Below, piece after piece: positions 14,794 through 23,177 of a DNA stretch of 29,441 bases. The stretch spans positions 1-29,441 of the forward strand of contig CAAFXE010000118.1 of the NCBI GenBank assembly GCA_900766915.1, written 5' to 3'. The stretch's first letter is position 1; each line of letters opens with the position of its first letter. Below the pieces are notes generated by a model. That model was not told the DNA's origin, made no database searches, and was given only the letters and a program-made list of their open reading frames with translations. The stretch comes from Lachnospiraceae bacterium (GTDB taxonomy: Bacteria > Bacillota > Clostridia > Lachnospirales > Lachnospiraceae). The translations under genes were made by a program, and so were the position numbers.

Positions 14794-17304
14794 TTACTTT
14801 GCCTCGTACCAGTTGGCACCTTCATGAACATCGATTTCCAGCTTTACGGACAGCTGCGCTGCCCCGGTCATCTCCTCATGAAGAATCTGTTTCACCTGTT
14901 CTAATTCCTCCGGTGCAGTCTCAATGAGAAGCTCATCGTGTACCTGCAAAAGGATTCTCGATTTCATTCCCCGAAGTCTTCGATCCACGCGGATCATGGC
15001 AATCTTCATGATATCTGCCGCAGTTCCCTGAATGGGGGAATTCATGGCGATTCGTTCCCCAAAGGAACGCTGCATGAAATTGGAGGAGGAAAGCTCCGGA
15101 ACCGGTCTTCTACGGTTGTAAAGTGTCCGTACACAGCCCTCTTCCTTTGCCTTTGCCACAGTACCATCCAAAAATTCTTTGATTTTCGGGTAAGTTTCAA
15201 AATAATGGTCGATATATTGCTTTGCTTCCTTTGGACTGATACTCAAATCCTCACTTAATCCATAGGAGCTGATTCCGTAAACGATACCGAAGTTGACCGC
15301 CTTTGCATTTCTTCTCTGAAGGTCTGTTACCTCATCAAAAGGAATGTGGAATACCTGAGAGGCTGTCAGCCGGTGGATATCCTGTGCCTCATTATAGGCA
15401 CCGATCAGCACCTCGTCTCCCGACATATGAGCCAAAAGCCTCAGCTCGATCTGAGAATAATCTGCATCCACAAACACATATCCATCCTGTGGCACAAATA
15501 CTTTACGAATCAGGCGTCCAAGCTCCATACGAATCGGAATGTTCTGCAGATTCGGGTCTGTACTGCTTAAACGACCTGTAGCAGTCACGGTCTGCTGGAA
15601 GGTACTTCTCACTCTTCCATCTTTGTCAACACAGGTTAAAAGTCCGTCTGCATAGGTAGATTTTAGCTTTGAAAGGGTACGATACTGTAAAATATCCCGG
15701 ATAATGGGCTGATCAGGTGCCAGCTTTTCCAGGACATCTGCACTGGTGGAATACCCGGTCTTGGTCTTTTTGCTTCCCGGAAGCTTCATTTTCTCAAAAA
15801 GGATTACACCAAGCTGTTTTGGAGAATTGATATTAAACTGCTCTCCTGCCTGCTCGTAAATCTTTTTCTCCAGCTCTTCAATTTTCACGCCCAGCTCCCG
15901 TCCATATTCCTGCAAAGCTTCCACGTTCATACGGATGCCTGCCATTTCCATATTGGCGAGGGTAAATACAAGCGGCATTTCTATTTCTGTATAAAGCTTC
16001 CACATACCAAGCTCGTTAAGGCGCTTCCTTGCTTCCGGAAATTCCTTCCAGACACTAAGCACATCGATCTCTCCCGGTTTTACAGCAACCACCGGATTGA
16101 TCAGATAATTTGCAATATCCAGATCATAAAGACCTTCCCGTTCCACAAGCTGAAGTGCTTTTACCAGCTCCTTTAACCCTGAAACTGCCAGCTCTTTACA
16201 CTCCGATAAAAGTCTTGCAGTCTGATCCTTTAAATAGGATTCCGTTAAAAATCCTTCTGATCTGATCTCGTAAATGGTACCGTCAAATACCAGTTCTACA
16301 GCCTGCAGCGCTTCTTCCTGATATTTTAAAGAAACCGCTGCAAGGTCAGCCTTCTTTGCCTGTGCAAAAAGCTCCTCTGCCTGTGCAAGCTCTGTAACCA
16401 CCATATTCTGAATTTTATCTTCCCCGGGCATGCCTGACACGTCGAATTTTGCCATAATCTTTTTTAATTCCAGCCTCTGGCAAATATCGTAAGCTTCCTT
16501 TGTATATACATTGCCTGTACGGGCAGCTTCCCAGTCATATTCATAAGGTGCATTGGTCTCAATGGTAGCAAGCTTTTTGCTCATCACAGCCATATCATAG
16601 TGTGTCTCCAGGTTTTCCCTGGCGCGCTTGGGCTTAATCTCCTCCAGATGTTCATGGGCATTTTCCACATTTTCAAACTGCTGTAAAATAGCTGTGGCAG
16701 TTTTCTCTCCAATTCCCGGAACCCCCGGAATGTTATCAGAGGAATCCCCCATCAATGCCTTTAATTCCACGATCTGCCATGGCAAAAGCCCGTATTTTTC
16801 CTGTACATCCTTCGTATAATAGTTTTCATACTCCGTCGTACCACGTTTTGTCTTTGGAATACAGACGCGGATCTTATCCGTTACAATCTGTAAAAGATCA
16901 CGGTCACCGGAAACTACCAGTACGTCCATTCCTTTTGCTTCGCTTCGTTTTGCCACAGTTCCCAAAAGGTCATCTGCCTCATAGCCTGCAAGCTCCATAA
17001 TACGGATTCCCATGGCCATTAAAAGCTCTTTCAGTACCGGAACCTGTTCATGCAGTTCCTGTGGCATGCCCTTTCTTGTTCCCTTATATTCCGCATACAT
17101 TTCGTGCCGGAAGGTCGGGTGCTTCACATCAAAAGCAACGGTAAGATAATCCGGTTTTTCCTCTTCCAGAATCTTAAACAGTATATTGATAAATCCATAA
17201 ATACCATTGGTATGCAGACCCTCTTTATTTGTCAGGTCCGGCACACCATAAAAGGCTCTGTTAATAATACTGTGTCCATCGATCAGAACAATTTTTTCAC
17301 TCAT
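14794..17304 (-). CDS. polA: DNA polymerase I
   Basis: An 836-residue repair and Okazaki-fragment polymerase. The N-terminal 5'-3' exonuclease domain (about residues 1-290) has 'LIDGHSIINRAFYG', 'GYEADDLLGT', 'VSGDRDLLQ' and the helix-hairpin-helix 'DNIPGVPGIGEKTA'. The central domain has lost the proofreading Asp/Glu pair: where E. coli has a Asp-x-Glu motif this protein has 'LAAVSLKY', so no 3'-5' exonuclease is expected. The polymerase domain is intact: motif A 'VDADYSQIELRLLAH', motif B 'RRNAKAVNFGIVYGISSYG' and motif C 'QVHDELLIE'. It starts one base after the upstream zinc-finger gene ends, with a weak ribosome site, so translation is probably coupled. Confidence 0.97.
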   Translation of the reverse strand: MSEKIVLIDGHSIINRAFYGVPDLTNKEGLHTNGIYGFINILFKILEEEKPDYLTVAFDVKHPTFRHEMYAEYKGTRKGMPQELHEQVPVLKELLMAMGIRIMELAGYEADDLLGTVAKRSEAKGMDVLVVSGDRDLLQIVTDKIRVCIPKTKRGTTEYENYYTKDVQEKYGLLPWQIVELKALMGDSSDNIPGVPGIGEKTATAILQQFENVENAHEHLEEIKPKRARENLETHYDMAVMSKKLATIETNAPYEYDWEAARTGNVYTKEAYDICQRLELKKIMAKFDVSGMPGEDKIQNMVVTELAQAEELFAQAKKADLAAVSLKYQEEALQAVELVFDGTIYEIRSEGFLTESYLKDQTARLLSECKELAVSGLKELVKALQLVEREGLYDLDIANYLINPVVAVKPGEIDVLSVWKEFPEARKRLNELGMWKLYTEIEMPLVFTLANMEMAGIRMNVEALQEYGRELGVKIEELEKKIYEQAGEQFNINSPKQLGVILFEKMKLPGSKKTKTGYSTSADVLEKLAPDQPIIRDILQYRTLSKLKSTYADGLLTCVDKDGRVRSTFQQTVTATGRLSSTDPNLQNIPIRMELGRLIRKVFVPQDGYVFVDADYSQIELRLLAHMSGDEVLIGAYNEAQDIHRLTASQVFHIPFDEVTDLQRRNAKAVNFGIVYGISSYGLSEDLSISPKEAKQYIDHYFETYPKIKEFLDGTVAKAKEEGCVRTLYNRRRPVPELSSSNFMQRSFGERIAMNSPIQGTAADIMKIAMIRVDRRLRGMKSRILLQVHDELLIETAPEELEQVKQILHEEMTGAAQLSVKLEIDVHEGANWYEAK

Positions 17305-17305
17305 T

Positions 17306-17686
17306 CTATATTCCCATGATCCATTCTATAATTTTTTCCAGCATCAAAATGATGCACAAAATGTTCACCAGCCATTTCATGACTTCGGAACTTACATAAA
17401 ACAACGACATATATCTCAAATGGTGTCTGGAATCCTCCAGCTCTTCATTCAATGCTTCTATCATATTCATTGGAAGTTCTTCCTTTTCTTCCAGCTGAAG
17501 CAAACCTTTATACATAATATAGTAGGTTTCCAGCTCTTCCCTGCAGTCACTGCACTGTGCCACATGCTCTGTAAAGCCATAGAGCTGACGGTCGTTTAGC
17601 TGTTTATTGATGTAGGGAACAACCAGCTTGGCAGCTTCCTTACATGTCAGTTTTTCCTTCGGTTTCTTCCAAAAAATTTGTATCAT
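17306..17686 (-). CDS. Small membrane protein with zf-HC2 (anti-sigma-like) zinc finger
   Basis: A 126-residue protein with Cys15, His41, Cys45 and Cys48 in the order C...HxxxCxxC, the zf-HC2 zinc-binding motif of anti-sigma factors such as RsiW. A single C-terminal hydrophobic segment (about residues 102-125) anchors it in the membrane. There is no sigma factor gene next to it, so classical anti-sigma activity is not supported by context. Its ribosome site (AGGAAAGAG) lies inside the end of the PHP gene, two bases away, and polA follows one base after, so all three are co-transcribed. Function unknown. Confidence 0.8.
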   Translation of the reverse strand: MIQIFWKKPKEKLTCKEAAKLVVPYINKQLNDRQLYGFTEHVAQCSDCREELETYYIMYKGLLQLEEKEELPMNMIEALNEELEDSRHHLRYMSLFYVSSEVMKWLVNILCIILMLEKIIEWIMGI

Positions 17687-17688
17687 AC

Positions 17689-18555
17689 TTATACTCTTTC
17701 CTGACTTAGCGCTTCCTTCATAGCCTGAAGAAGTGCCTCATTGCCATACTCAAATCCATCCTTTGGATCGTGTCTGTCACTGGCTGCACTTGGAAAAAGG
17801 GAGTACTTTTCTGCAATCTTTAAGAGTGTTTTTCGTTTCTCTCCATCATATTTTGCGTAATATACTTCCATTCCTGCCGGATGATTTCCTGTCATCTCTT
17901 TAAAATCTCCAATGAGCTTTAAAACTTCCTCATCCGTACAGTGATAATGATAGGGATGGGCTAAAATCGGAAAACCACCATTTTCCGTAATGACCTTCAC
18001 ACAGGAAGCCAGGGGCATATATTTCATATATTTGGTAGCATCTACCCAGTAAGGAGAACGATTTCCGATCAGCCGGTCAAAGGCATCATTCACGGATTCA
18101 GCGTATTTTTTCTTAATCAAGAGCTCTGCAATATGTCTTCTGCCGATCTGATTGGAATCCGGAAAAGAATTCACAAGATCTACATAGGAAAGAGAAACTC
18201 CCAAATGATTTAACCGGGTGATAATCGCGTCAAGATACTGCTTCCTTTGCAGGGGAATCTTATGAAAAAGCTTCCAAAGCTCCTTTGGTACCCCATCAAA
18301 AAACAACCCGATGACATGTACCTCCAAAAGCCGTCCGGCATAAGTCTCATAGGACGTAGAAAACTCAGCACCCGGAATCACTTCCATACCGTGATAATCC
18401 TGGCGCTTTGTAATAGCAAACTGATTATGATCCGTAATCGCAATGTGGGATAAACCGCAATCAAAGGCATCCCAAATCGTCTCTTTGACTGTTCTTGTTC
18501 CATCAGAACAGGTCGTATGAATATGAAGATCTACTCCACCCTTATGTTTTTCCAT
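17689..18555 (-). CDS. PHP-domain metal-dependent phosphoesterase
   Basis: A 288-residue PHP (polymerase and histidinol phosphatase) domain protein. Metal-binding motifs are visible: 'VDLHIHTTCSDGT' (His-x-His), 'IAITDHNQ' (Asp-His), 'GAEFS' (Glu), 'ILAHPYHYH' (His) and the late 'ASDRHD' (Asp-x-x-His). Members of this group act as small-molecule or nucleic-acid phosphoesterases (for example on nucleotide 3',5'-bisphosphates or RNA ends). The exact substrate cannot be told. I chose ATG 18555 (MEKHKGG); the frame extends to a TTG at 18576 that lacks support. It is followed two bases later by the zf-HC2 gene. Confidence 0.87.
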   Translation of the reverse strand: MEKHKGGVDLHIHTTCSDGTRTVKETIWDAFDCGLSHIAITDHNQFAITKRQDYHGMEVIPGAEFSTSYETYAGRLLEVHVIGLFFDGVPKELWKLFHKIPLQRKQYLDAIITRLNHLGVSLSYVDLVNSFPDSNQIGRRHIAELLIKKKYAESVNDAFDRLIGNRSPYWVDATKYMKYMPLASCVKVITENGGFPILAHPYHYHCTDEEVLKLIGDFKEMTGNHPAGMEVYYAKYDGEKRKTLLKIAEKYSLFPSAASDRHDPKDGFEYGNEALLQAMKEALSQERV

Positions 18556-18626
18556 AGATATGATCACCCCAAACAAGGACTATAAGCTGTATATTTTCTC
18601 TAGTTTATACGAATCGTGTTAAAAAA

Positions 18627-19229
18627 TCAATGACTATGCTCATATTCCAGCTTACAGTATTCATACGCATTGATCACGGTCGTATCCCCATAGGCTGAGA
18701 CCTTTGGGATTCTGTGGTCGTAGGACATGTGTACATGTCCATGAATAAAATATTTTGGTTTATATTTTTCGAGAAGATCCAAAAAGCACTCAAATCCCCT
18801 GTGGGAAACGCTGTCAAGATCGTTGACTCCATAAGCCGGTGCATGGGTCAGCAAAATATCGAACCCCTTTTTTCGCCACAGCTGAAGGCTGATCCGGTGG
18901 ATTCTGTTTTTCATCTGTTTCTCCGTATACATATTTTTGCCCTCCCGGTAACGGTAAGAGCCACCTAATCCCAAAATACGGATTCCCCTGTATTCATAGA
19001 CCTGGTTTTCGATACAGATACACCCTCCCGGTGGCTCCGCTTCCAGCCGATCGTCATGATTGCCCCGCACATAAAGCACCGGGCAGTGTGCCATCGTTGC
19101 GATAAATTCCAGATATTTTGCCTTCAGGTCCCCGCAGGCCAGAATCAGCTCATATTCATCGAGACAGCCCGGTCTGTAGTAATCATAAAAAATTTTTGCT
19201 TCTTCATCGGCAAGTGCCAGTATTTTCAT
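18627..19229 (-). CDS. Calcineurin-like metallophosphoesterase
   Basis: A 200-residue protein with the metallophosphoesterase blocks 'ACGDL' (Gly-Asp), 'VRGNHDD' (Gly-Asn-His-Asp), 'LTHAPAYG' and 'HGHVH'. It resembles YfcE/MJ0936-type enzymes. The first block, usually Asp-x-His, here reads Asp8-Glu9-Glu10, so one standard metal ligand is replaced by Glu; activity or metal preference may differ. The ribosome site GGGAGAAGGA is directly upstream and the BMP/ParB-like gene ends 14 bases before it, so they form an operon. Substrate unknown. Confidence 0.85.
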   Translation of the reverse strand: MKILALADEEAKIFYDYYRPGCLDEYELILACGDLKAKYLEFIATMAHCPVLYVRGNHDDRLEAEPPGGCICIENQVYEYRGIRILGLGGSYRYREGKNMYTEKQMKNRIHRISLQLWRKKGFDILLTHAPAYGVNDLDSVSHRGFECFLDLLEKYKPKYFIHGHVHMSYDHRIPKVSAYGDTTVINAYEYCKLEYEHSH

Positions 19230-19243
19230 TCCTTCTCCCTTGT

Positions 19244-21157
19244 CTATCTTCCAGCCGGTGCTCCCGCACTTTCTACTGTAGCTTTTCCTTCCTCACTTAA
19301 CTGTTCCGGTTTTGGTATATAACCAACCACGTTATCTAAAAGCCAGTCCATATTGATGATCTCCTCCAGGCTTAAGCCTTCCCCTTCCGGATCGATGACC
19401 TTGCCCGCCTGGGTACACATTGGTCCTGAAAACGGACTGAATAATCCGCTGCAGATACTCTCGGTCAGAAGATTTGTCAGCTTTTGTACGCTCTGAGGCA
19501 CGTTTTTAGAACAGATCAGTTCAATGACTCCGGCTGACATTCCCCAATAATAGTTTAATGCTTTATTGCTTGTTTCATACTGCTGTTTAAAGCTCCGGTT
19601 TAAAATGCTCTGCATCAGCTTTTCGTAATACACACCCCAATGCCACAGCGGCATGGCAAGATTGGTATGCCCTTTTCTGTCCAGACAGAACAGACCAAAG
19701 GCATTTCCCTCCAGGCTGTCCGGTGTTCCCAGATCCTTCGCCGAAATAATGCTGATGGCACGTTTTCGAAGTCTTGCAACAGCGACATAGATTCCCTGCT
19801 GGGAAGACCATTCCAGATAAACCTTTGCCCTTGGATTTACCATTTTTACCCCCTGGGCAAATGCATTAATGCCTGCGATCTGACCCACGATAGGATAATC
19901 ACAGATAAATCCCACATCATTATCCCCTGCCATAATGCCTGCGATCACACCAATCAGAAATTTTACCTCATACATTCTGGCATAATAGGTGCGAATGTAG
20001 CGGTGAGATTTATTCAGCGAGCAATTCAGGATCATCTTATCCTGATGTGCTACCGCTGCAGTCAGACTGGCATTTAAAAGCTTTGGAGAAGTTGTAAAAA
20101 TCACATCATTTCCATCTGCAATAGCCTGCTCGATTACCTGTTTGGGATCTGAAAGCATGGCATTTTCGTAGGCAGTAGTCTGAATTCTGCTGCCATATTG
20201 TTTTTCCAGATAAAGTCTTCCAAGCTCATGTCCATAAATCCAGCCCGAGGTGGCCGGTGTCTTGTCATAGATAAATGCCACCTTTGCAGTAGACCGTTCC
20301 TCCCCAAATACCAGATCAAAAATAGATTTTTTACGTCCTTCCTCCGGTACCAGCTTGATATCAATGGTCTCTTCTTCCTGTAAAAGCTCAAATTCCTGCC
20401 AGATTTTCTGAAGCTCCTCTTTGATCTGTGCTCCGCCTTTTTCCTTAAAATTCTCATATCCGTATATATTGATATATGAAAGAAAGGCATCTGCAGAGGT
20501 ACATTTCAGATTCTTACCGCCCATAGACTCAAAAAGCTGTGCAAAATAATAGTAGTTTGCCCGAAAAATGCTGCACTCCTCTTCTGTCCAGTTCTCATCG
20601 TCTTTCTTTCCTAAAAGCTTTTGAAGCTTTTGGTAGCTTCCTTCTCTGGAAAATTCAATATAATTGATTTTCGTACATTTATAAAAATCGAGGAACTCAT
20701 AATAGAGCCTGATTTCAGGAGCATCGATCTTGGGTGGCAGGATTCGGATGACCTGCGCCGGTATGGAGACAGCTCCAAAAAATTTGAGGACACTGACTCT
20801 TTTATTGCCTTCCTCCACATAATAGCGGTTCATATATTCATAGGCTTTAATAGGTTCCCGGATACCTTCCTCCATGTGTACCTTACACAGGCCCTTCCAC
20901 TTGGCGCCAAACTCCGTCTGTTCCTCTAAAAGCGGCATAAAATTAGCTGCAAAGGCATTGGTACGCCCTTCGGTCTTGGTTCCCACAATAAACTCCGTCG
21001 GAATGTTCATAAGTCCAAGGCGAACACCGGTATTGATTCGCTCCTTGGACATCATATCTTCCAAAACGGTCAGATACGGGTAGCGGCCCTGACTGACCAG
21101 ATGTCTTTTTTCCTTTTGTCCCAGCTTTAACGCTTCTTTATAAAAATTTTCAGGCAT
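19244..21157 (-). CDS. Cytoplasmic fusion of a ParB/sulfiredoxin-like domain with a BMP (PnrA-like) ligand-binding domain
   Basis: A 637-residue protein without signal peptide or lipobox. Residues about 45-140 look like a ParB/Srx fold: 'IPTEFIVGT', a middle helical part, 'GIREPIKAYEY', then 'YYVEEGNKRVSVLKFFG' and 'IPAQVIRI', matching the Gly-Glu-Arg-Arg region of ParB. A helical linker follows. From about residue 292 to 560 it is a basic-membrane-protein domain ('AKVAFIYDKTPATSGWIYGHELGRLYLE', 'DVIFTTS', 'VGFICDYPIVGQIAGINAFAQGVKMVNPRAKVYLEWSS', 'MPLWHWGVYYEKLM'), the fold that binds nucleosides in PnrA. Normally such domains are exported lipoproteins, so this one is probably an intracellular sensor or enzyme. 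Start ATG 21157 is chosen for its AGGAAGG site nine bases upstream. It sits upstream of the metallophosphoesterase gene and divergent from an NSS transporter. Confidence 0.8.
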   Translation of the reverse strand: MPENFYKEALKLGQKEKRHLVSQGRYPYLTVLEDMMSKERINTGVRLGLMNIPTEFIVGTKTEGRTNAFAANFMPLLEEQTEFGAKWKGLCKVHMEEGIREPIKAYEYMNRYYVEEGNKRVSVLKFFGAVSIPAQVIRILPPKIDAPEIRLYYEFLDFYKCTKINYIEFSREGSYQKLQKLLGKKDDENWTEEECSIFRANYYYFAQLFESMGGKNLKCTSADAFLSYINIYGYENFKEKGGAQIKEELQKIWQEFELLQEEETIDIKLVPEEGRKKSIFDLVFGEERSTAKVAFIYDKTPATSGWIYGHELGRLYLEKQYGSRIQTTAYENAMLSDPKQVIEQAIADGNDVIFTTSPKLLNASLTAAVAHQDKMILNCSLNKSHRYIRTYYARMYEVKFLIGVIAGIMAGDNDVGFICDYPIVGQIAGINAFAQGVKMVNPRAKVYLEWSSQQGIYVAVARLRKRAISIISAKDLGTPDSLEGNAFGLFCLDRKGHTNLAMPLWHWGVYYEKLMQSILNRSFKQQYETSNKALNYYWGMSAGVIELICSKNVPQSVQKLTNLLTESICSGLFSPFSGPMCTQAGKVIDPEGEGLSLEEIINMDWLLDNVVGYIPKPEQLSEEGKATVESAGAPAGR

Positions 21158-21194
21158 CGTACACACCTTCCTGTCTATATTTCCTGTATTTTTC

Positions 21195-21226
21195 CCCGTT
21201 CTGCCAGCTCACGAATGGCAAACGGG
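21195..21226 (-). promoter_or_regulatory. Stable hairpin in the leader of the BMP/ParB-like gene
   Basis: CCCGTT (21195-21200) pairs with AACGGG (21221-21226) and GCCA (21203-21206) pairs with TGGC (21216-21219), with a small internal loop. It lies about 40 bases upstream of the start codon. There is no T-run after it on the minus strand, so it is not a terminator; mRNA stability or a ligand-responsive leader is possible. A short dyad TGAGA-N5-TCTCA at 21233-21247 lies just upstream. Confidence 0.45.
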
Positions 21227-21277
21227 TATGTTTGAGACATTATCTCACGGATTATTTTATTATGCAACCAAAAATCC

Positions 21278-21303
21278 GTTACTGTTCACTCCGTTCCAGT
21301 AAC
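21278..21303 (-). repeat. 26-bp imperfect palindrome, copy C
   Basis: Read on the minus strand it is GTTACTG-N12-CAGTAAC and differs from copy A at only two of 26 positions although the two are 11 kb apart. It lies in the divergent space between the BMP/ParB-like gene and the NSS transporter. A half-copy ending in CAGTAAC precedes the transporter's ribosome site near 21410. Confidence 0.75.
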
Positions 21304-21342
21304 AAAAGCCTCTCAATTATATTTCACTTTCAGTAAAAGAAA

Positions 21343-21371
21343 TTTACAAATACCGCTTTCTCCCTTATAAT
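21343..21371 (+). promoter_or_regulatory. Sigma-A promoter of the NSS transporter gene
   Basis: TTTACA (21343-21348), a 17-base spacer and TATAAT (21366-21371), about 60 bases upstream of the start codon. Confidence 0.8.
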
Positions 21372-21430
21372 GGTTGCGTGATAAAGAATCAGCGGAACGT
21401 AAATGTCAGTAACGTAGGAGGTTATGAAAA

Positions 21431-22765
21431 ATGAATCGCGAAAAACTTGGAAGCCGTATGGGCTTTATTATGCTTTCCGCCGGCTGTGCCATTGGGTGCG
21501 GTAATGTGTGGAAATTCCCATGGATGTGCGGACAAAACGGAGGCGGCAGCTTCATGCTGGTATATATTCTGTGCCTGATCATCCTTGGTATTCCTGCATT
21601 GGTCATGGAATTTTCTATCGGAAGGGCAGCACAGACAAGCCCCATCCATATGTACCGCAAACTGGAAGGCCCCGGTCAGAAATGGGATTTCTTCGGATGG
21701 GTATGCCTTGCAGGAAATATTGCTTTGATGGCATTTTATACCGTTGTCTGTGGATGGGTCATCTATTATTTTTACAAATTTCTCATTGGACAGAATGGTT
21801 CTCTTGGCTTTGTTTCCATGATTTCAAATCCGGCTGTTAATGTCACTTTTCTTTTCATCACCATTGTGATTGCTTTTATTATTCTTTCCTTTAATCTACA
21901 AGGTGGTTTAGAACGAATCTCCAAGTTCATGATGTCTGCATTACTGGTTTTGATGGTAGTTCTGGCAGTACGCAGTCTCTTATTAGAAGGGGCATCTAAG
22001 GGTATGCAGTTCTATCTGAAGCCTGATTTTTCAAAAATTAACGGTTCCGTAATCGTCGGAGCAATGAATCAGGCGTTTTTTACACTTTCTACAGGAATGG
22101 GCGGTATGGCTATTTTCGGCAGCTATATCGGAAAAGAACGTTCTCTGATGGGTGAAGCCATTCATGTTATCGCACTGGATACCCTGGTTGCGATCCTTGC
22201 AGGCATTATCATTTTTCCTGCATGCTTTACTTATGGGCTGGAAGTATCTGCAGGTCCCAGTCTTCTGTTTGATACCATGGCCGCTGTATTTAACAATATG
22301 TCCGGAGGACATTTATGGGGTTCCCTGTTCTTTTTGTTTATGATTTTTGCCGCAATGTCAACAGTGCTTGGTGTCTGCGAAAACATCCTTGCCATGATTC
22401 GAGAATTGACCGGCTGGTCTCGTCCCAAGGGAAGTCTCCTGTGCGGAATTGGCATTTTTGCTCTTGCACTGACTACTGCGCTTGGCTTTAACATCATTCA
22501 TTTCCAACCATTTTCAGAGGGCACGACCTGGCTGGATTTATGGGACTTCCTTGTTTCCACCAACGTCCTTCCCCTCGGTTCTCTTATACTCGCACTCTTT
22601 TGTTGCAACAAGTTTGGCTGGGGCTGGGATAATTTCATCAAAGAGGCCAACACCGGAATCGGTCTCAAGGTAAAGCCATGGATGAAGCCGCTGTTTCAGT
22701 ATATCGTTCCGACCATCATCGCAGTGATTTATATTTATGGCATCGCAACTTTTCGTTGGAAATAA
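21431..22765 (+). CDS. Neurotransmitter:sodium symporter (NSS) family transporter
   Basis: A 444-residue Na+-coupled transporter of the LeuT/MhsT family, probably for an amino acid. The N-terminus shows the family's first helix 'SRMGFIMLSAGCAIGCGNVWKFPW' with the unwound Gly region, then 'NGGGSFMLVY' and 'GIPALVMEFSIGRAAQ'. About eleven hydrophobic segments are seen, as in the shorter bacterial members such as MhsT. The start follows AGGAGG by nine bases; an out-of-frame ATG lies between them at 21423. It is a single-gene unit with its own promoter and strong terminator. The substrate cannot be told from sequence alone. Confidence 0.93.
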   Translation: MNREKLGSRMGFIMLSAGCAIGCGNVWKFPWMCGQNGGGSFMLVYILCLIILGIPALVMEFSIGRAAQTSPIHMYRKLEGPGQKWDFFGWVCLAGNIALMAFYTVVCGWVIYYFYKFLIGQNGSLGFVSMISNPAVNVTFLFITIVIAFIILSFNLQGGLERISKFMMSALLVLMVVLAVRSLLLEGASKGMQFYLKPDFSKINGSVIVGAMNQAFFTLSTGMGGMAIFGSYIGKERSLMGEAIHVIALDTLVAILAGIIIFPACFTYGLEVSAGPSLLFDTMAAVFNNMSGGHLWGSLFFLFMIFAAMSTVLGVCENILAMIRELTGWSRPKGSLLCGIGIFALALTTALGFNIIHFQPFSEGTTWLDLWDFLVSTNVLPLGSLILALFCCNKFGWGWDNFIKEANTGIGLKVKPWMKPLFQYIVPTIIAVIYIYGIATFRWK

Positions 22766-22784
22766 CAGGATGCATTTTCTGTGT

Positions 22785-22826
22785 AAATAATGTAGGACAG
22801 GGGCAATCCCCTGTCCTACATTATTT
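22785..22826. terminator. Bidirectional terminator between NSS and DUF3784 genes
   Basis: A perfect 19-bp stem (22785-22803 with 22808-22826) and a CAAT loop, A-rich on the left and T-rich on the right. It lies between convergent genes and overlaps the last codons of the minus-strand gene, so it should end both transcripts. Confidence 0.92.
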
Positions 22827-23150
22827 CTTTTTATATTTCTTCTCAATTACTGTTATGTAAATTGTCATAATTGCAATGCATTCAATCATCACACCAAGAA
22901 TAGAAAGAAAAATCCATGGTGAATTTTGTCCTGACAATAATGGGAGGCCCAAAATAATAAACACAATACCAAAGGCGCAAAACAATTTTCCGACTGCTCT
23001 GTTATATTTCTTTACATCTGTCACCTGAAACATTTCTGCATTCGCCCAGAATCCAGCTGGCTTTTTTGCAAAAAATGAATAGATACCCACACCGATAAAT
23101 AGACATCCAACTGCACTCCATATCATAAATGCAATGAACAATTCCGTCAT
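22821..23150 (-). CDS. DUF3784 family small membrane protein
   Basis: A 109-residue protein with three hydrophobic segments: an N-terminal one, then the polar DUF3784 signature 'AKKPAGFWANAE...DVKKYNRAVGKL', then two more helices and a basic Lys-rich tail. The family is common in Firmicutes and of unknown role. I chose ATG 23150, which has GGAGGG eight bases upstream; the in-frame TTG at 23165 overlaps that site. It is last in the ABC-F/LURP-one group. Confidence 0.82.
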   Translation of the reverse strand: MTELFIAFMIWSAVGCLFIGVGIYSFFAKKPAGFWANAEMFQVTDVKKYNRAVGKLFCAFGIVFIILGLPLLSGQNSPWIFLSILGVMIECIAIMTIYITVIEKKYKKK

Positions 23151-23177
23151 TTTATTTCCCTCCAACTTTATTTCCTA

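Noticed and set aside
14794..17304. Missing proofreading residues in DNA polymerase I as a mutation
   Set aside because: Loss of the 3'-5' exonuclease site is widespread in Firmicute Pol I proteins and the rest of the domain is intact.
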